Shown: positions 9,324 to 18,641, counted from the stretch's first letter. The stretch is 64,000 nucleotides of DNA from an uncultured Kiloniellaceae bacterium (GCA_947500035.1 CANMQP010000005.1:372001-436000); one strand, 5' to 3'. The notes: generated by a model from the sequence alone, not told the origin. Made by a program: numbers and translations.

Positions 9324-10688
9324 ATGAAACTGGCATCAACACAGCTCGCATGCGGCGCTCTCGCGCTGATGCTTGCCGCGCCGGCGGCGTATGCCAAGGT
9401 CACGCCGGAAGAGGCCGCCAAGCTGGGCCAGGAACTGACGCCCATGGGCGCGATCCAGGCCGGGAATGCCGACGGTACAATTCCGGCCTGGGAGGGCGGG
9501 ATTACAACACCGCCTGCGGGCTATGAGCCCGGCATGCACCATCCCGACCCCTTTGCCGATGACGCGCCAATCGCGACGATCACGGCGGCCAATGTCGATC
9601 AGTTCCAGGACAAGCTGTCGCCCGGTCAACTGGCGATGTTCAGGCGCTATCCGGATACCTGGAAGATGAATATCTATCCGAGTCGCCGGAGTGCATCCTA
9701 TCCGCAGCGCATCTACGATTTCGCGATCGCCAATGCCACAACGGCGGAGCTGACGGCCGACGGCAACGGTGTCGTGAACGCGCGGGAATCAATTCCCTTC
9801 CCCATTCCGCAAAACGGACTGCATGCGATTTGGAACCACCTCCTGCGGTACCGGGGCAACACGGTACGCCGGATTATCGGTCAGGTATCGCCCACCTCGG
9901 GCGGGGCCTATAATCTGGTCAAGATCGATGAGCAGATCTATCTCTCCTATGCCCATCCCGGTGCATCGATTGAAAGCATCAACAATACGCTGGGTTACTT
10001 CCTGCAGGAAGTTACGGCTCCGGCCCGGCTGGCGGGGACCATCCTGCTGGTGCATGAAACCCTCAATCAGGAGGCTGAACCCCGGAAGGCCTGGACCTAT
10101 AATCCGGGCCAGCGCCGCGTTCGCCGTGCGCCCAATGTGGCCTATGACAACCCCGGAACCGCCTCGGACGGTCAACGCACCAGTGATCAGCTCGATATGT
10201 TCAATGGCGCACCCGATCGCTACAACTGGGAGCTCAAGGGGCGTCGGGAAATGTACGTGCCCTATAACTCCTACAAGCTGCACAGCGACTCTCTCGAATA
10301 CGATGACATTATCCAGGCCGGTCATCTCAACCAGGATGTGACACGCTACGAGCTGCACCGGGTTTGGGAGGTCGATGCGACCTTGAAGGAGGGCACCAGC
10401 CACATCTATGCGCGCCGGACTTTCTATTTCGATGAGGACAGCTGGCAGATCGTGGCCGCCGATCAGTATGACGGCCGTGGCGAGATCTGGCGCGTATCCG
10501 AGGCGCACAACATTAATTATTACGAAGTGCCGCTGCTCTGGGAAACCGTCGTGACCCAGTACGATGTTCAGAACGGCCGCTATCTGGCGTTCGGGCTCAA
10601 CAACCAGGACCGTATCGAGATCTTCAATGACGATCTGGAGCTGAAGCAGTTTACACCGGAAGGCCTGCGGCGAAAGGGACGCCGTTAA
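9324..10688 (+). CDS. DUF1329-family periplasmic protein
   Basis: A 454-residue protein with a clear signal peptide (cleavage after about residue 24, at AAPAAYA). The mature start (KVTPEEAAKLGQELTPMGA) and the repeated aromatic, charged strands fit DUF1329. This family is thought to have a LolA/LolB-like half-barrel fold able to bind lipid, a relationship recalled rather than tested here. No lipobox cysteine follows the signal peptide, so it should be soluble in the periplasm or bound to the barrel. It starts 38 bases after the DUF1302 gene behind a GGGAGGA ribosome site, so the two are probably co-transcribed. Suggested role: periplasmic carrier between the RND pump and the barrel. Confidence 0.88.
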   Translation: MKLASTQLACGALALMLAAPAAYAKVTPEEAAKLGQELTPMGAIQAGNADGTIPAWEGGITTPPAGYEPGMHHPDPFADDAPIATITAANVDQFQDKLSPGQLAMFRRYPDTWKMNIYPSRRSASYPQRIYDFAIANATTAELTADGNGVVNARESIPFPIPQNGLHAIWNHLLRYRGNTVRRIIGQVSPTSGGAYNLVKIDEQIYLSYAHPGASIESINNTLGYFLQEVTAPARLAGTILLVHETLNQEAEPRKAWTYNPGQRRVRRAPNVAYDNPGTASDGQRTSDQLDMFNGAPDRYNWELKGRREMYVPYNSYKLHSDSLEYDDIIQAGHLNQDVTRYELHRVWEVDATLKEGTSHIYARRTFYFDEDSWQIVAADQYDGRGEIWRVSEAHNINYYEVPLLWETVVTQYDVQNGRYLAFGLNNQDRIEIFNDDLELKQFTPEGLRRKGRR

Positions 10689-10815
10689 AGTCGGCGCTTT
10701 AGCGATGATCGTGAAGAGGTGGTCCCGGCGAGCCCGACCGGCAGGATCTCTGGAGCGCTTCTTCGGGCGCGCGGAAAGGCGGAAGACCGGCTCGGTCTCC
10801 CGGACCGGTTCTTAG

Positions 10816-11844
10816 ATGCTTGGAGCCGCCGGCATTCTGATTGAGAGATCACGGATCTTCCTGCTGCTGATCGCCCTTGGTTTTGCGGCGCATGGCAGCG
10901 CGCTTCTCCTTGCTCAGGAGTCCGGTGGCAAGGTTGCTCCGGCAGAAGAACTGTCGAAGATCGAACCTCTGGCGGCGCAGTCTCTATTGCTGGAGGCCGT
11001 GGAACTGGGCGGTCGTGTCGTGGCGGTTGGCGAACGCGGCCATGTGTTGCTGAACGACGATCCGGCCTCGACACCCTGGAGGCAGGTGTCTGTTCCAACG
11101 CGCGCAATGCTTACGTCCGTTGTAGCCAGTGGCGACAGCGACCTCTGGGCGGTCGGCCATGACGCGGTGATCCTTCACAGCCGGGATGCCGGAGAGACGT
11201 GGGAACTGCAGCACGCTGACCCTGATCTTGAGACACCGCTCCTCGATATTTGGTTCGAAAGCGGCGGACATGGCCTCGCGGTCGGTGCATATGGTCTTGT
11301 CTACGAGACCTTTGACGGCGGAGAAACCTGGGAGCAGCGTAGCATCGATGAAGAGGAGCCGCATTTTTATGCGCTTTTCGAGACTGTCGGCGGCGACCTG
11401 ATCCTCGCCGGCGAATTCGGCGCGATTTTGCGCTCCGAAGATCGCGGGGAGACCTGGACAAGGTTGGAAAGTCCCTACAACGGAAGCTTTTTCGGCGGCA
11501 TCGGCTTGTTGGACGGCACAATCCTGCTGTTCGGGTTGCGCGGAAATCTCTTCAGCTCACAGGACCGTGGAGAGAGCTGGCAGGCGATCGAAAGCGGGGT
11601 GACCGCTTCGCTTCTCGCTGCCGCCCAGCGGAGGAACGGTGAAGTCGTGATTGTCGGGCTCAGCGGCACTTTGCTGCGCAGCAACGACGGCATTCAGAGT
11701 TTCGCGCTCTCGGGCGGGCTTAAGCGCGAGGCGATCGCATCGGTCTTGCCGCTTTCGGGTGGTGGATTGCTTCTGCTCGGCGAAAACGGCGTCTCTGTCC
11801 TGGCCAACGCAAGCGCGGGTCTGTCGGGAGAAGTGGCGAACTGA
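10816..11844 (+). CDS. YCF48/BNR-type beta-propeller protein, exported
   Basis: A 342-residue protein with an N-terminal hydrophobic segment (residues about 13-33) that acts as signal peptide or anchor. The body consists of about five propeller blades, each ending in an Asp-box-like motif: DAGETWE, DGGETWE, DRGETWT, DRGESWQ and a decayed NDGIQSF. The family includes the photosystem II assembly factor YCF48, but in non-photosynthetic proteobacteria these proteins sit beside RND transporters. The last base of its TGA stop is shared with the ATG of the RND gene, so the two products are probably made together and may form a complex, the propeller being a periplasmic partner. Confidence 0.88.
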   Translation: MLGAAGILIERSRIFLLLIALGFAAHGSALLLAQESGGKVAPAEELSKIEPLAAQSLLLEAVELGGRVVAVGERGHVLLNDDPASTPWRQVSVPTRAMLTSVVASGDSDLWAVGHDAVILHSRDAGETWELQHADPDLETPLLDIWFESGGHGLAVGAYGLVYETFDGGETWEQRSIDEEEPHFYALFETVGGDLILAGEFGAILRSEDRGETWTRLESPYNGSFFGGIGLLDGTILLFGLRGNLFSSQDRGESWQAIESGVTASLLAAAQRRNGEVVIVGLSGTLLRSNDGIQSFALSGGLKREAIASVLPLSGGGLLLLGENGVSVLANASAGLSGEVAN

Positions 11845-14165
11845 TGCTCAAAGTGATCGAAGACATCGTATTCGGGCATCGGAAGATCATTCTGGGCGTT
11901 TTTGTGCTGGCCACGATTTTCATGGCTTACCAGACCTCGTTGCTGAGAATCGATGCCGGGTTTGAAAAACAGCTGCCGCTGAAGCACCCCTACATGCAGA
12001 CCTTCGTCGAGCATAAGGAAGAGTTTGGCGGCGCCAACCGGCTGCTCATCGCGGTGCGGGCGAAAGAGGGGGACATCTTTACTCCTGATTTCTTCTCGAC
12101 CATGAAAGCCGTTACGGACGAGGTTTTTTTCCTGCCCGGGGTGAACCGCAGTACGGTCCGTTCCATCTTCACCCCGAATGTGCGCTTTATCGAGATCGTC
12201 GAAGGCGGCTTCTCCGGCGGCAACGTCATTCCGGCCGAGTTCGAGCCGACCCCCGAGTATTTGGCCGAGGTGCGCGAGAACATCCTGAAGTCGGGCATCG
12301 TCGGGCGTCTGGTGGCCGATGACTTCACCACGGCGATGGTTTCGGCGCAGTTGGTCGAGATCGATCCGGCGACCGGCGAACGGCTCGACTACCTGAAAGT
12401 AGCCGAGCAACTTGAAGCGAAGATCCGAGACCGCTTCGTCGACGATAAGATCGATATTCATATCATTGGATTCGCGAAAGCGGTCGGGGACATTGCTGAC
12501 GGTGCGCTCGGGGTCGTGCTGTTTTTCGGGATCGCCTTTCTGATCACGGCGGCGATTGTCTATCTCTTTACCCATTCGGTCAGGATGACCTTGCTGCCGC
12601 TCTTTTGCTCGCTGGTGGCCGTGGTCTGGAACATGGGGCTGCTGACCCTCTTTGGCTTCGGGCTTGATCCCATGTCGATCCTGGTCCCCTTCCTGGTCTT
12701 TGCCATCGGCGTTTCACACGGTGTGCAGATGATCAACGCCGTTGGTGCTGAGGTTTTTGACGGTGCCGACAATGTTACTGCCTCGCGCACGGCGTTCCGC
12801 AGACTGTTGCTGCCCGGCGGTGTCGCGCTCTTGAGTGACACCATCGGCTTCCTTACGATCCTGCTGATCGAGATCCGGATCATCCAGGAGCTGGCGATTA
12901 CAGCCAGCCTGGGTGTTATGGTCATTATCCTGACCAACCTGATCCTGCTGCCGATCCTGCTGTCTTATATCAAGCACGGTGAAGGCTATCGCAAACGCAT
13001 GCACGAGGGCGCGAAGCGCCGTGAGCCCTTGTGGCGGTTTTTGTCCCGGGTCGCGGACCCGAAGGTGGCGATGGGCAGCATCGCCTGTGCGCTTCTTCTG
13101 CTCGCCTGGGGGCTATACGAGGCACCAAATCTGAAAATCGGAGACATCCACGCCGGCGTTCCGGAACTGCGGCAGGATTCGCGTTACAACGTCGATACCG
13201 CCGTCATCACGGATAAATTCGCCATTGGCGTCGATGTCATCACCACCATTGTCGAGACCGTGCCGGACGGCTGTATCGAACATGACATCATGGACCGGAT
13301 CGACCGCTTCCAATGGCAGATGTCGAACGTGCCCGGCGTGCAGTCGACGATCTCCATGCCGCAGGTCGCCAAGGTCATCAATGCGGGCTGGAACGAGGGT
13401 AATCCGAAATGGCGGGTCCTGCCCAGGAATCCCCAGACCATGGTTCAGGCGGTGTCTTCGATCGAGACCTCAACCGGTCTTCTGAATAAGGACTGCAGTG
13501 TCCTGCCGGTCCTGATCTTCACGGAAGACCATAAGGCCGAGACCATCGAGCGGGTCATCGACGCGGTGAAGGTTTTCGCTGCCGAAAACAACAGTGAACG
13601 GCACAGTTTCCGGCTTGCGACCGGGAACGTCGGTGTCATGGCCGCGACCAACGAGGTGGTCCAGGCCGCACAGACCGAAATGCTGCTCTGGATCTACGCC
13701 GCGATCATCGTTCTTTGCTTTGCGACCTTCCGTTCCTGGCGCGCGACTCTCTGTATCGTCCTGCCGCTCAGCCTCGTTTCGGTGCTGGGGTATGCAGTCA
13801 TGAGCGTGCTCGGGATCGGTTTGAAGATTTCGACGCTGCCGGTCGCCGCTCTTGGCGTCGGGATCGGCGTCGACTACGGCATCTACATCTTCAGCCGTTT
13901 CCGCACGCTTCTGAACGAAAAGGCCATGGGGCTTCATGAAGCCTACGAGGAAACCCTTCGCGTGACGGGGAGCGCGGTTTTGATTACCGGGCTGACACTG
14001 GCGATCAGCGTCAGCACCTGGGCGTTCTCCGCACTGAAATTTCAGGCGGACATGGGTGTCCTGCTGGCCTTTATGTTCCTCGCGAACATGCTGGGGGCTC
14101 TGTTGCTGCTGCCGTCGCTTGCCTTTGTGGTTTACGGCTTTATCCGCCGCAAACCCAGGACCTGA
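11844..14165 (+). CDS. RND-superfamily transporter, MMPL type
   Basis: An inner-membrane transporter of 773 residues with the duplicated RND layout. Each half has one membrane helix, a large periplasmic loop and five more helices (first half helices around residues 15-35 and 215-380, second half around 405-425 and 610-765). The conserved helix motif GVGIGVDYGIYIFSRFR occurs in the second half. This class (MMPL; relatives move lipids, sterols, hopanoids or fatty acyl compounds in various bacteria) differs from drug-efflux AcrB proteins in having no membrane-fusion partner gene nearby. It overlaps the propeller gene by one base. It is the likely motor of the DUF1302-DUF1329-YCF48 set. Direction and substrate are unknown. 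Confidence 0.92.
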   Translation: MLKVIEDIVFGHRKIILGVFVLATIFMAYQTSLLRIDAGFEKQLPLKHPYMQTFVEHKEEFGGANRLLIAVRAKEGDIFTPDFFSTMKAVTDEVFFLPGVNRSTVRSIFTPNVRFIEIVEGGFSGGNVIPAEFEPTPEYLAEVRENILKSGIVGRLVADDFTTAMVSAQLVEIDPATGERLDYLKVAEQLEAKIRDRFVDDKIDIHIIGFAKAVGDIADGALGVVLFFGIAFLITAAIVYLFTHSVRMTLLPLFCSLVAVVWNMGLLTLFGFGLDPMSILVPFLVFAIGVSHGVQMINAVGAEVFDGADNVTASRTAFRRLLLPGGVALLSDTIGFLTILLIEIRIIQELAITASLGVMVIILTNLILLPILLSYIKHGEGYRKRMHEGAKRREPLWRFLSRVADPKVAMGSIACALLLLAWGLYEAPNLKIGDIHAGVPELRQDSRYNVDTAVITDKFAIGVDVITTIVETVPDGCIEHDIMDRIDRFQWQMSNVPGVQSTISMPQVAKVINAGWNEGNPKWRVLPRNPQTMVQAVSSIETSTGLLNKDCSVLPVLIFTEDHKAETIERVIDAVKVFAAENNSERHSFRLATGNVGVMAATNEVVQAAQTEMLLWIYAAIIVLCFATFRSWRATLCIVLPLSLVSVLGYAVMSVLGIGLKISTLPVAALGVGIGVDYGIYIFSRFRTLLNEKAMGLHEAYEETLRVTGSAVLITGLTLAISVSTWAFSALKFQADMGVLLAFMFLANMLGALLLLPSLAFVVYGFIRRKPRT

Positions 14166-14167
14166 TG

Positions 14168-14218
14168 GAAAACTCGGCCTGATTGAAGACTCCGCCTGAC
14201 TGCAGATTCCGCCTGACC
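14168..14218. repeat. Three imperfect 17-base tandem repeats
   Basis: Units at 14168-14184, 14185-14201 and 14202-14218 share the core CTCCGCCTGA with a few substitutions. They begin right after the RND stop codon and lie in the 110-base gap before the thioesterase gene. No T-run or strong hairpin follows. They could be slippage-derived or a decayed C-terminal extension. Confidence 0.6.
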
Positions 14219-14275
14219 AGTTGTTCTTACCAAATTCGGCGCGGGTTCCGCACCGAGCTGTAAAAAAGTGTTGAA

Positions 14276-14809
14276 ATGAACCTTCTCTTTCGGATGCTTC
14301 GCGTTCTGCTGACCGGCATTTTTCGCTCCAAGGTCGGTTTCCTGGACGAGTCGGTGGTGTTTTTTCGGGTGTTGCCGAACGATCTCGACTTTAATCTGCA
14401 TATGAACAACGGCCGTTACCTGACGATCATGGATCTGGGGCGCTTTGATCTGATGCAGCGCAGCGGATTGGCCGGGATCGCGATCAAGAACCGTTGGATG
14501 CCGGTGGTCGCCTCCCAGGTGATCAACTACCGGCGCTCGCTGGCCCCGTTCCAGCGTTACAGTCTGCACAGCCGGATCCTGGGATGGGATGAACGTTTTG
14601 TCTATTTCCTGCAGCAGTTCCGCAGCAAGGACGGCAGGTTGGCCGCTTCGGCTCTCGTGCGGGCCGGAATCCTGGTCAAGGGGCGCAGCCTCACCATGAA
14701 GGAGATCATCGAGATCGTCGGTTACAAGGGACCGCGGCCGGTGCTGGCATCGGAAGTCACAGCCTGGCGCGACACCGAGGAATGGCTCCGTTCCGACGCT
14801 GAGACCTGA
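14276..14809 (+). CDS. Hotdog-fold acyl-CoA thioesterase family protein
   Basis: A 177-residue protein with a single hotdog domain. The segment FRVLPNDLDFNLHMNNGRYL is the family signature (usually D-x-N-x-H-MNNxxY), with asparagine and histidine in the places used by 4-hydroxybenzoyl-CoA-type thioesterases. It would hydrolyse an acyl-CoA to free acid and CoA. An N-terminal stretch (residues 1-18) is hydrophobic and basic and might associate with the membrane. It lies 110 bases after the RND transporter on the same strand and may be the last gene of that operon, linking the envelope system to acyl-CoA metabolism. Confidence 0.85.
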   Translation: MNLLFRMLRVLLTGIFRSKVGFLDESVVFFRVLPNDLDFNLHMNNGRYLTIMDLGRFDLMQRSGLAGIAIKNRWMPVVASQVINYRRSLAPFQRYSLHSRILGWDERFVYFLQQFRSKDGRLAASALVRAGILVKGRSLTMKEIIEIVGYKGPRPVLASEVTAWRDTEEWLRSDAET

Positions 14810-14836
14810 AGGCGCGTGGGAGATGACCCCAAGACA

Positions 14837-15757
14837 CTACCCGAAGGCTTGGGCGGCGATCCCATAGTAGTGCTTTTGCGCGTCGTTTAGTCCCTCAAGT
14901 GCCCGAGCGCCGTGGAAGTTCGTCCCGTCAGGACTGCGCAGCATGATCGGCGGAACGTCATTTTCAATAAAACCAAGGGCCTCGAGCTGTCCGAAAATCG
15001 CCTTTTGCCGGGCCGGCAGATCTATGCGGAAGGCTGCGCTGTCCAGACCCGACATCAGCTCCGTAATCAAGATGAGCGCAGCGGCATCATTCGGCGCAAC
15101 GAGAGGACCGAGGTTGGCCAGGCTCTTCTGCCGTAGCAACAGCCCGTATCCCACCGGCGCGGCGTTTTCAAAAAGAACCAGGCTGCGCTCGGCCCGGGCG
15201 ATCCGCTCTTGCAACATACGCGCGCGCCTGTGGCCGAAGGCCGACGCGTCGAGGGCGATCACGCTTTCCACGAGGGACCGATCCAGGAGCCGGAGCTCCT
15301 GGCCACTTGCGGGCGGATGTGTCCCGACCGGTGCAACGCCCGCCGGGCGCCGGTAACTATGGAGCTTCTCTACGGTTCGAAAACCATGCTTCTCATAGAG
15401 CGGTCGTCCGTCCAGGGTCGAGATCAATCGGAGGAGAGGCGAGGGTGTCTGACTGGATGTGCGCTGAATGGCCGCCGTCATCAAATCCTGGCCCAGCCCT
15501 CGCCGCCGGGCCTTTGCGTCGACAATAATCATGCCTAAAGACGTCGATGGACCGGTCCCGGCGCTGTCATAGGGGATCATCGCCGCGCAGGAGAGGATTT
15601 CATCTTGGATGTTCCGGTGCCCGAAAACCTCGCCGCTGGCCAGGATCATGCGCCAGTCGTCTTCGGTGTGCGGCCAGTCTTGCGCTGACGAAAGCCGGAG
15701 CAGGCCGGCGAGATCATTTTCGGTGCAGGGGCCAATCGGCCCAATCCGGTCGTCCAT
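14837..15757 (-). CDS. GNAT-family N-acetyltransferase, two-domain
   Basis: A 306-residue enzyme that should transfer an acetyl group from acetyl-CoA to an amine. The N-terminal GNAT domain has the CoA-binding loop in DAKARRRGLGQDLM (residues about 85-98). The C-terminal half (from about residue 150) has a second GNAT-like fold with GYGLLLR and NLGPLVAPNDAAA, as in the YitH/HslE-like subgroup. It converges on the thioesterase gene, and its ATG lies 5 bases after the stop of a small unknown gene, so the two are probably one operon. Substrate unknown. Confidence 0.85.
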   Translation of the reverse strand: MDDRIGPIGPCTENDLAGLLRLSSAQDWPHTEDDWRMILASGEVFGHRNIQDEILSCAAMIPYDSAGTGPSTSLGMIIVDAKARRRGLGQDLMTAAIQRTSSQTPSPLLRLISTLDGRPLYEKHGFRTVEKLHSYRRPAGVAPVGTHPPASGQELRLLDRSLVESVIALDASAFGHRRARMLQERIARAERSLVLFENAAPVGYGLLLRQKSLANLGPLVAPNDAAALILITELMSGLDSAAFRIDLPARQKAIFGQLEALGFIENDVPPIMLRSPDGTNFHGARALEGLNDAQKHYYGIAAQAFG

Positions 15758-15762
15758 CTGGT

Positions 15763-16035
15763 TTAATTGTCGTTCCGAGTATCGTCGTCCTGGGTGCGGT
15801 CGTCTTGAGTACGGGCCAGTTCTTCCATCAGGCGCCGGGCGAAGGCACCATTGTCATAGCGGGCGGCGAGAAACTGCTCGACGATCTGGCGCGCGGCCTT
15901 TTTGTCATAGGGCTCCGAGCCGGAGTTTCCGACCTTCTGCTGCACCCGCTTAAGGATTTCGGGATCGATTGTGGCGCGCAACTCCGCCAACTGCTGGAGG
16001 AGGGCTTCGCGATCAACGGGTTCGTCTTCGGCCAT
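15763..16035 (-). CDS. Small acidic hypothetical protein
   Basis: A 90-residue protein I do not recognise. It is helical and charged, with no signal peptide or membrane segment. The tail is low-complexity (DDRTQDDDTRND). Its stop lies 5 bases before the acetyltransferase start, which supports a real coupled gene; the ribosome site (GGAA) is weak. It could be a small partner of, or a protein target for, the acetyltransferase. That is inference from position only. Confidence 0.6.
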   Translation of the reverse strand: MAEDEPVDREALLQQLAELRATIDPEILKRVQQKVGNSGSEPYDKKAARQIVEQFLAARYDNGAFARRLMEELARTQDDRTQDDDTRNDN

Positions 16036-16347
16036 GCTGTATCGTCAATTCCGTTTGTGAGCGAATTTTTATGAAGGCAGGTCCGTCACCTGGTCGAATT
16101 AGTTCATGAAGACACTATGCCGACAGCGGATGAAAGCTTAAGCCACTTTGTCCACTTTTGCCATGCTGTCGCGTGAGCCGCCTTGTGACCCAGGCGTGCT
16201 GCGCGGAGACACGTGCTTGCAGGCGGGTTAAAGGGATGGTAATAATACGTAGTAAACCATAAAATATAGATTAAAAACAATAGGTTAAAGAATTTTCTCA
16301 ATTCATCGAACCTATCACGCATGAACCTTGGAAAGAGTTAGCAGTCG
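16036..16347. other. Non-coding gap between divergent genes
   Basis: I see no gene here. It holds a 7-base inverted repeat (CGACAGC at 16121-16127 and GCTGTCG at 16165-16171, 37-base loop). An AT-rich stretch follows at about 16235-16300, probably carrying the promoter for the membrane protein gene downstream. No tRNA-like or riboswitch-like pattern was seen. Confidence 0.5.
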
Positions 16348-17076
16348 ATGTCGCTTGGGTTGCACGAACGAAGAGCAAAGCGCCGCCGCAAGTTTTGGTG
16401 GGGCGTCATCAAGTGGTTGGTGGCGCTCGCCATTATCGGCGCGCTGGGAGTGAAGGCCTACTACACCGGTTCCGATATCGCACAACGCGATCTGATCGCT
16501 GAACAGGAAAAGACCGCGCGCCTGACCGGCGAGCTGGCCGACCTCAACCAGTCGGTGGCAGATCTGAAAGCCCAGCTTGCGAGTGCCAACCGTTCGGCCA
16601 GCGATTGGCAGAAGAAATACGAAACCGACGTTCCGACGGGGGAACTGAAAGAGGTTCTGGATATTGCCAGCAGCAAGCTCGGCAACGGTGTTGGAATGGA
16701 CCGTCTCCGCTTTCTGATCGACTCGGCGAAGAATGAGCGCAGCTGCGATAACGCACCGGTGAGCAAGCGCTTCTTTGTCAGCACCGATCTTTACAGCGGC
16801 GCGAACGATTCGGTCACCTTTGCCCAGTCGGCGATTACGGTCACGGCCAAAGGGCTCTCCGCCAAGGATGCGGCCGGGAATGTCGAGGCCTGGTATGACG
16901 CGGCGCAGCCTCTGGATGTCAACTTCACGCTGATCGGTGGAGAAAACATCCAGGAAACCGGCAAGTTGCCGCTGCACCGCTCGGTGGTGGTCAACAACTC
17001 CGAGTACCGCTTCAGCCTGACCGAGGGACCGCGCGGCTTCGTGCTGATCTCCGGCGACCGCTGCGATTATCCTTAG
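16348..17076 (+). CDS. Membrane-anchored coiled-coil protein of unknown function
   Basis: A 242-residue protein. After a very basic start (residues 5-15), one membrane helix runs through about residues 20-37 (GVIKWLVALAIIGALGV). A coiled coil covers about residues 50-95, and a C-terminal globular domain rich in beta-strand covers about 110-242 with two cysteines (SCDN and DRCDYP) that could pair outside the cytoplasm. The basic segment before the helix predicts a cytoplasmic N-terminus and a periplasmic bulk. I cannot assign a family. It is followed at 95 bases by another unknown gene. Confidence 0.7.
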   Translation: MSLGLHERRAKRRRKFWWGVIKWLVALAIIGALGVKAYYTGSDIAQRDLIAEQEKTARLTGELADLNQSVADLKAQLASANRSASDWQKKYETDVPTGELKEVLDIASSKLGNGVGMDRLRFLIDSAKNERSCDNAPVSKRFFVSTDLYSGANDSVTFAQSAITVTAKGLSAKDAAGNVEAWYDAAQPLDVNFTLIGGENIQETGKLPLHRSVVVNNSEYRFSLTEGPRGFVLISGDRCDYP

Positions 17077-17170
17077 GCGCGGGCAGGATAGCGCTTAGTC
17101 TGTCGAGAGGGGTAGCGAAGTCTCGCTGTCCAGTCTGGAAGCTGAGGCCGTAGGGTCGCTTCGGCGTGGG

Positions 17171-18016
17171 GTGGATGGATCGCAGATGCTCGTCGAGTGG
17201 TTACAATACCTGGCCACACCCTGCCCGAAGCATCTGCGTGCCATGGGCTATCCCCAGGAAATCATCGCCACCCAGGCCCGCTACCGGCGCTGCAGGGAAG
17301 CCTGGCGCCCGCACCTGGAAAATACCAAGGCCTTCATTCTGGAGAGCGCCGCCGCCGCAAAGGGAGACCGCACCGCTGTGGTCCTGGGCTCCGGGATGCT
17401 GCTGGACGTCCCGCTCGCCGAACTATCCCAGCGCTTCGAGCAGGTGATCCTCGTCGACATTCTTCATCTGCCCTGGGTGAAGTTTCGTGCCCGTCGCTAT
17501 CCCAACGTGGGGTTCCAAGAGCTGGACGTGACCGGGGTCTGCGAGATGCTTTTCGAGCAGGTGACGCAGCCTCAATCGGGGCAGGGGGCGTTTGCCGATC
17601 TGCCGGCGATATGTCCGGAGCCACTGCCGCGACGTCTGGGCCTGTCTTCGATAGACTTTTTGGCCTCGGTAAATCTGTTGTCTCAGCTTCCCATACGGCC
17701 TCGTGCATATCTCGAAAAGTCCGGCTCAAGTCGTTCTGAACAAGATCTTGAGGCCTTTTCCAACAAATTGATTGCCGGTCATCTGTCTTTGTTGAAACAA
17801 AGCGCTGAAGAGATCTGTCTGGTCGCCGACCTGGAGAGAATGATCTGCGATTCGGATGGAACTATCGTTGATCGAGAAACCGCATTGTCTGCGCAGGGAG
17901 TATCTGCGCAGGAGTTGGGGAAACCTGGCATGGAATGGAACTGGGATATTTCGCCTCGGCCTGAGTCTTACAAGGAATACGATGTCTGCTACCGGGTTGG
18001 TGGCTTCGTCTTATGA
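17171..18016 (+). CDS. Putative SAM-methyltransferase-like protein
   Basis: A protein of 281 residues from the GTG at 17171, or 276 from the ATG at 17186. The centre has a Rossmann-type motif: VVLGSGMLLDVPL (residues about 89-101) resembles the glycine-rich SAM-binding motif I, QVILVDI would supply the acidic residue at the end of strand 2, and NVGFQELDVTG follows. No catalytic motif identifies a substrate. There is no signal peptide. The gene sits in an accessory stretch with no recognisable partners. The methyltransferase fold is plausible, but the activity is unproven. Confidence 0.65.
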   Translation: MDGSQMLVEWLQYLATPCPKHLRAMGYPQEIIATQARYRRCREAWRPHLENTKAFILESAAAAKGDRTAVVLGSGMLLDVPLAELSQRFEQVILVDILHLPWVKFRARRYPNVGFQELDVTGVCEMLFEQVTQPQSGQGAFADLPAICPEPLPRRLGLSSIDFLASVNLLSQLPIRPRAYLEKSGSSRSEQDLEAFSNKLIAGHLSLLKQSAEEICLVADLERMICDSDGTIVDRETALSAQGVSAQELGKPGMEWNWDISPRPESYKEYDVCYRVGGFVL

Positions 18017-18057
18017 AGCAGTTGTCGTAGGAATATGTTTTGGCGAAGTTCTGAGTC

Positions 18058-18477
18058 GTGAAGATAACGTCCATAAGAACCGATTCCATTGTGAGAGTCC
18101 TGGTCGCGTTGTTTGTCGCACCGTCTCTTCCGTTTTTGCTGTTCACTCTTCCCGCGACGATCTATTACGATTCGAGCGCGTATCGGGGTTCTGAGAGTTT
18201 TATCGAATTGGTAATGCTTGCCGGGTCCTTCCTAGCGTTTCCTGTGACCTGGATCGTTTTCTTCCCGCTCTACAGTCTTTTCAGAAGAAATAACGTTACC
18301 TCGATTTTTGCGTTTGTCGTGACCGGCGCGATGCTGGGCCTGCTGATATCGGCGTTTTTTCCGCCTGCCGTGCTCGTCGCAGCTCCTTTCGGTGCTTTCG
18401 TTGGTGCAGGCGTTTGGTGTTCGCTAAATCTGTTCAAGGCCAAAGGACTGAACTCCCCCGGCTCGACCGCCGATTAG
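18058..18477 (+). CDS. Small integral membrane protein, unknown
   Basis: A 139-residue protein from a GTG start with about four membrane helices, around residues 10-32, 47-72, 82-100 and 101-125. Codon and base use look more AT-rich than in the neighbours, which may point to acquired DNA. It begins 41 bases after the methyltransferase-like gene and could be co-transcribed with it. No family recognised. Confidence 0.55.
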   Translation: MKITSIRTDSIVRVLVALFVAPSLPFLLFTLPATIYYDSSAYRGSESFIELVMLAGSFLAFPVTWIVFFPLYSLFRRNNVTSIFAFVVTGAMLGLLISAFFPPAVLVAAPFGAFVGAGVWCSLNLFKAKGLNSPGSTAD

Positions 18478-18641
18478 AAGGTCACATCGCCGCAGGCGCT
18501 AGGAAGGCTTGACGGGGTGCGTCCAGTTGCAAAAAAATTTGTTGGGGCCTATGCATATTTTCGCAATTGGCGATTGGAGCAGATGGGCGTAGCTCTCTAT
18601 GAGGCTGCATAGTGCGATCAAAACGATATTGGAGTTTCATC

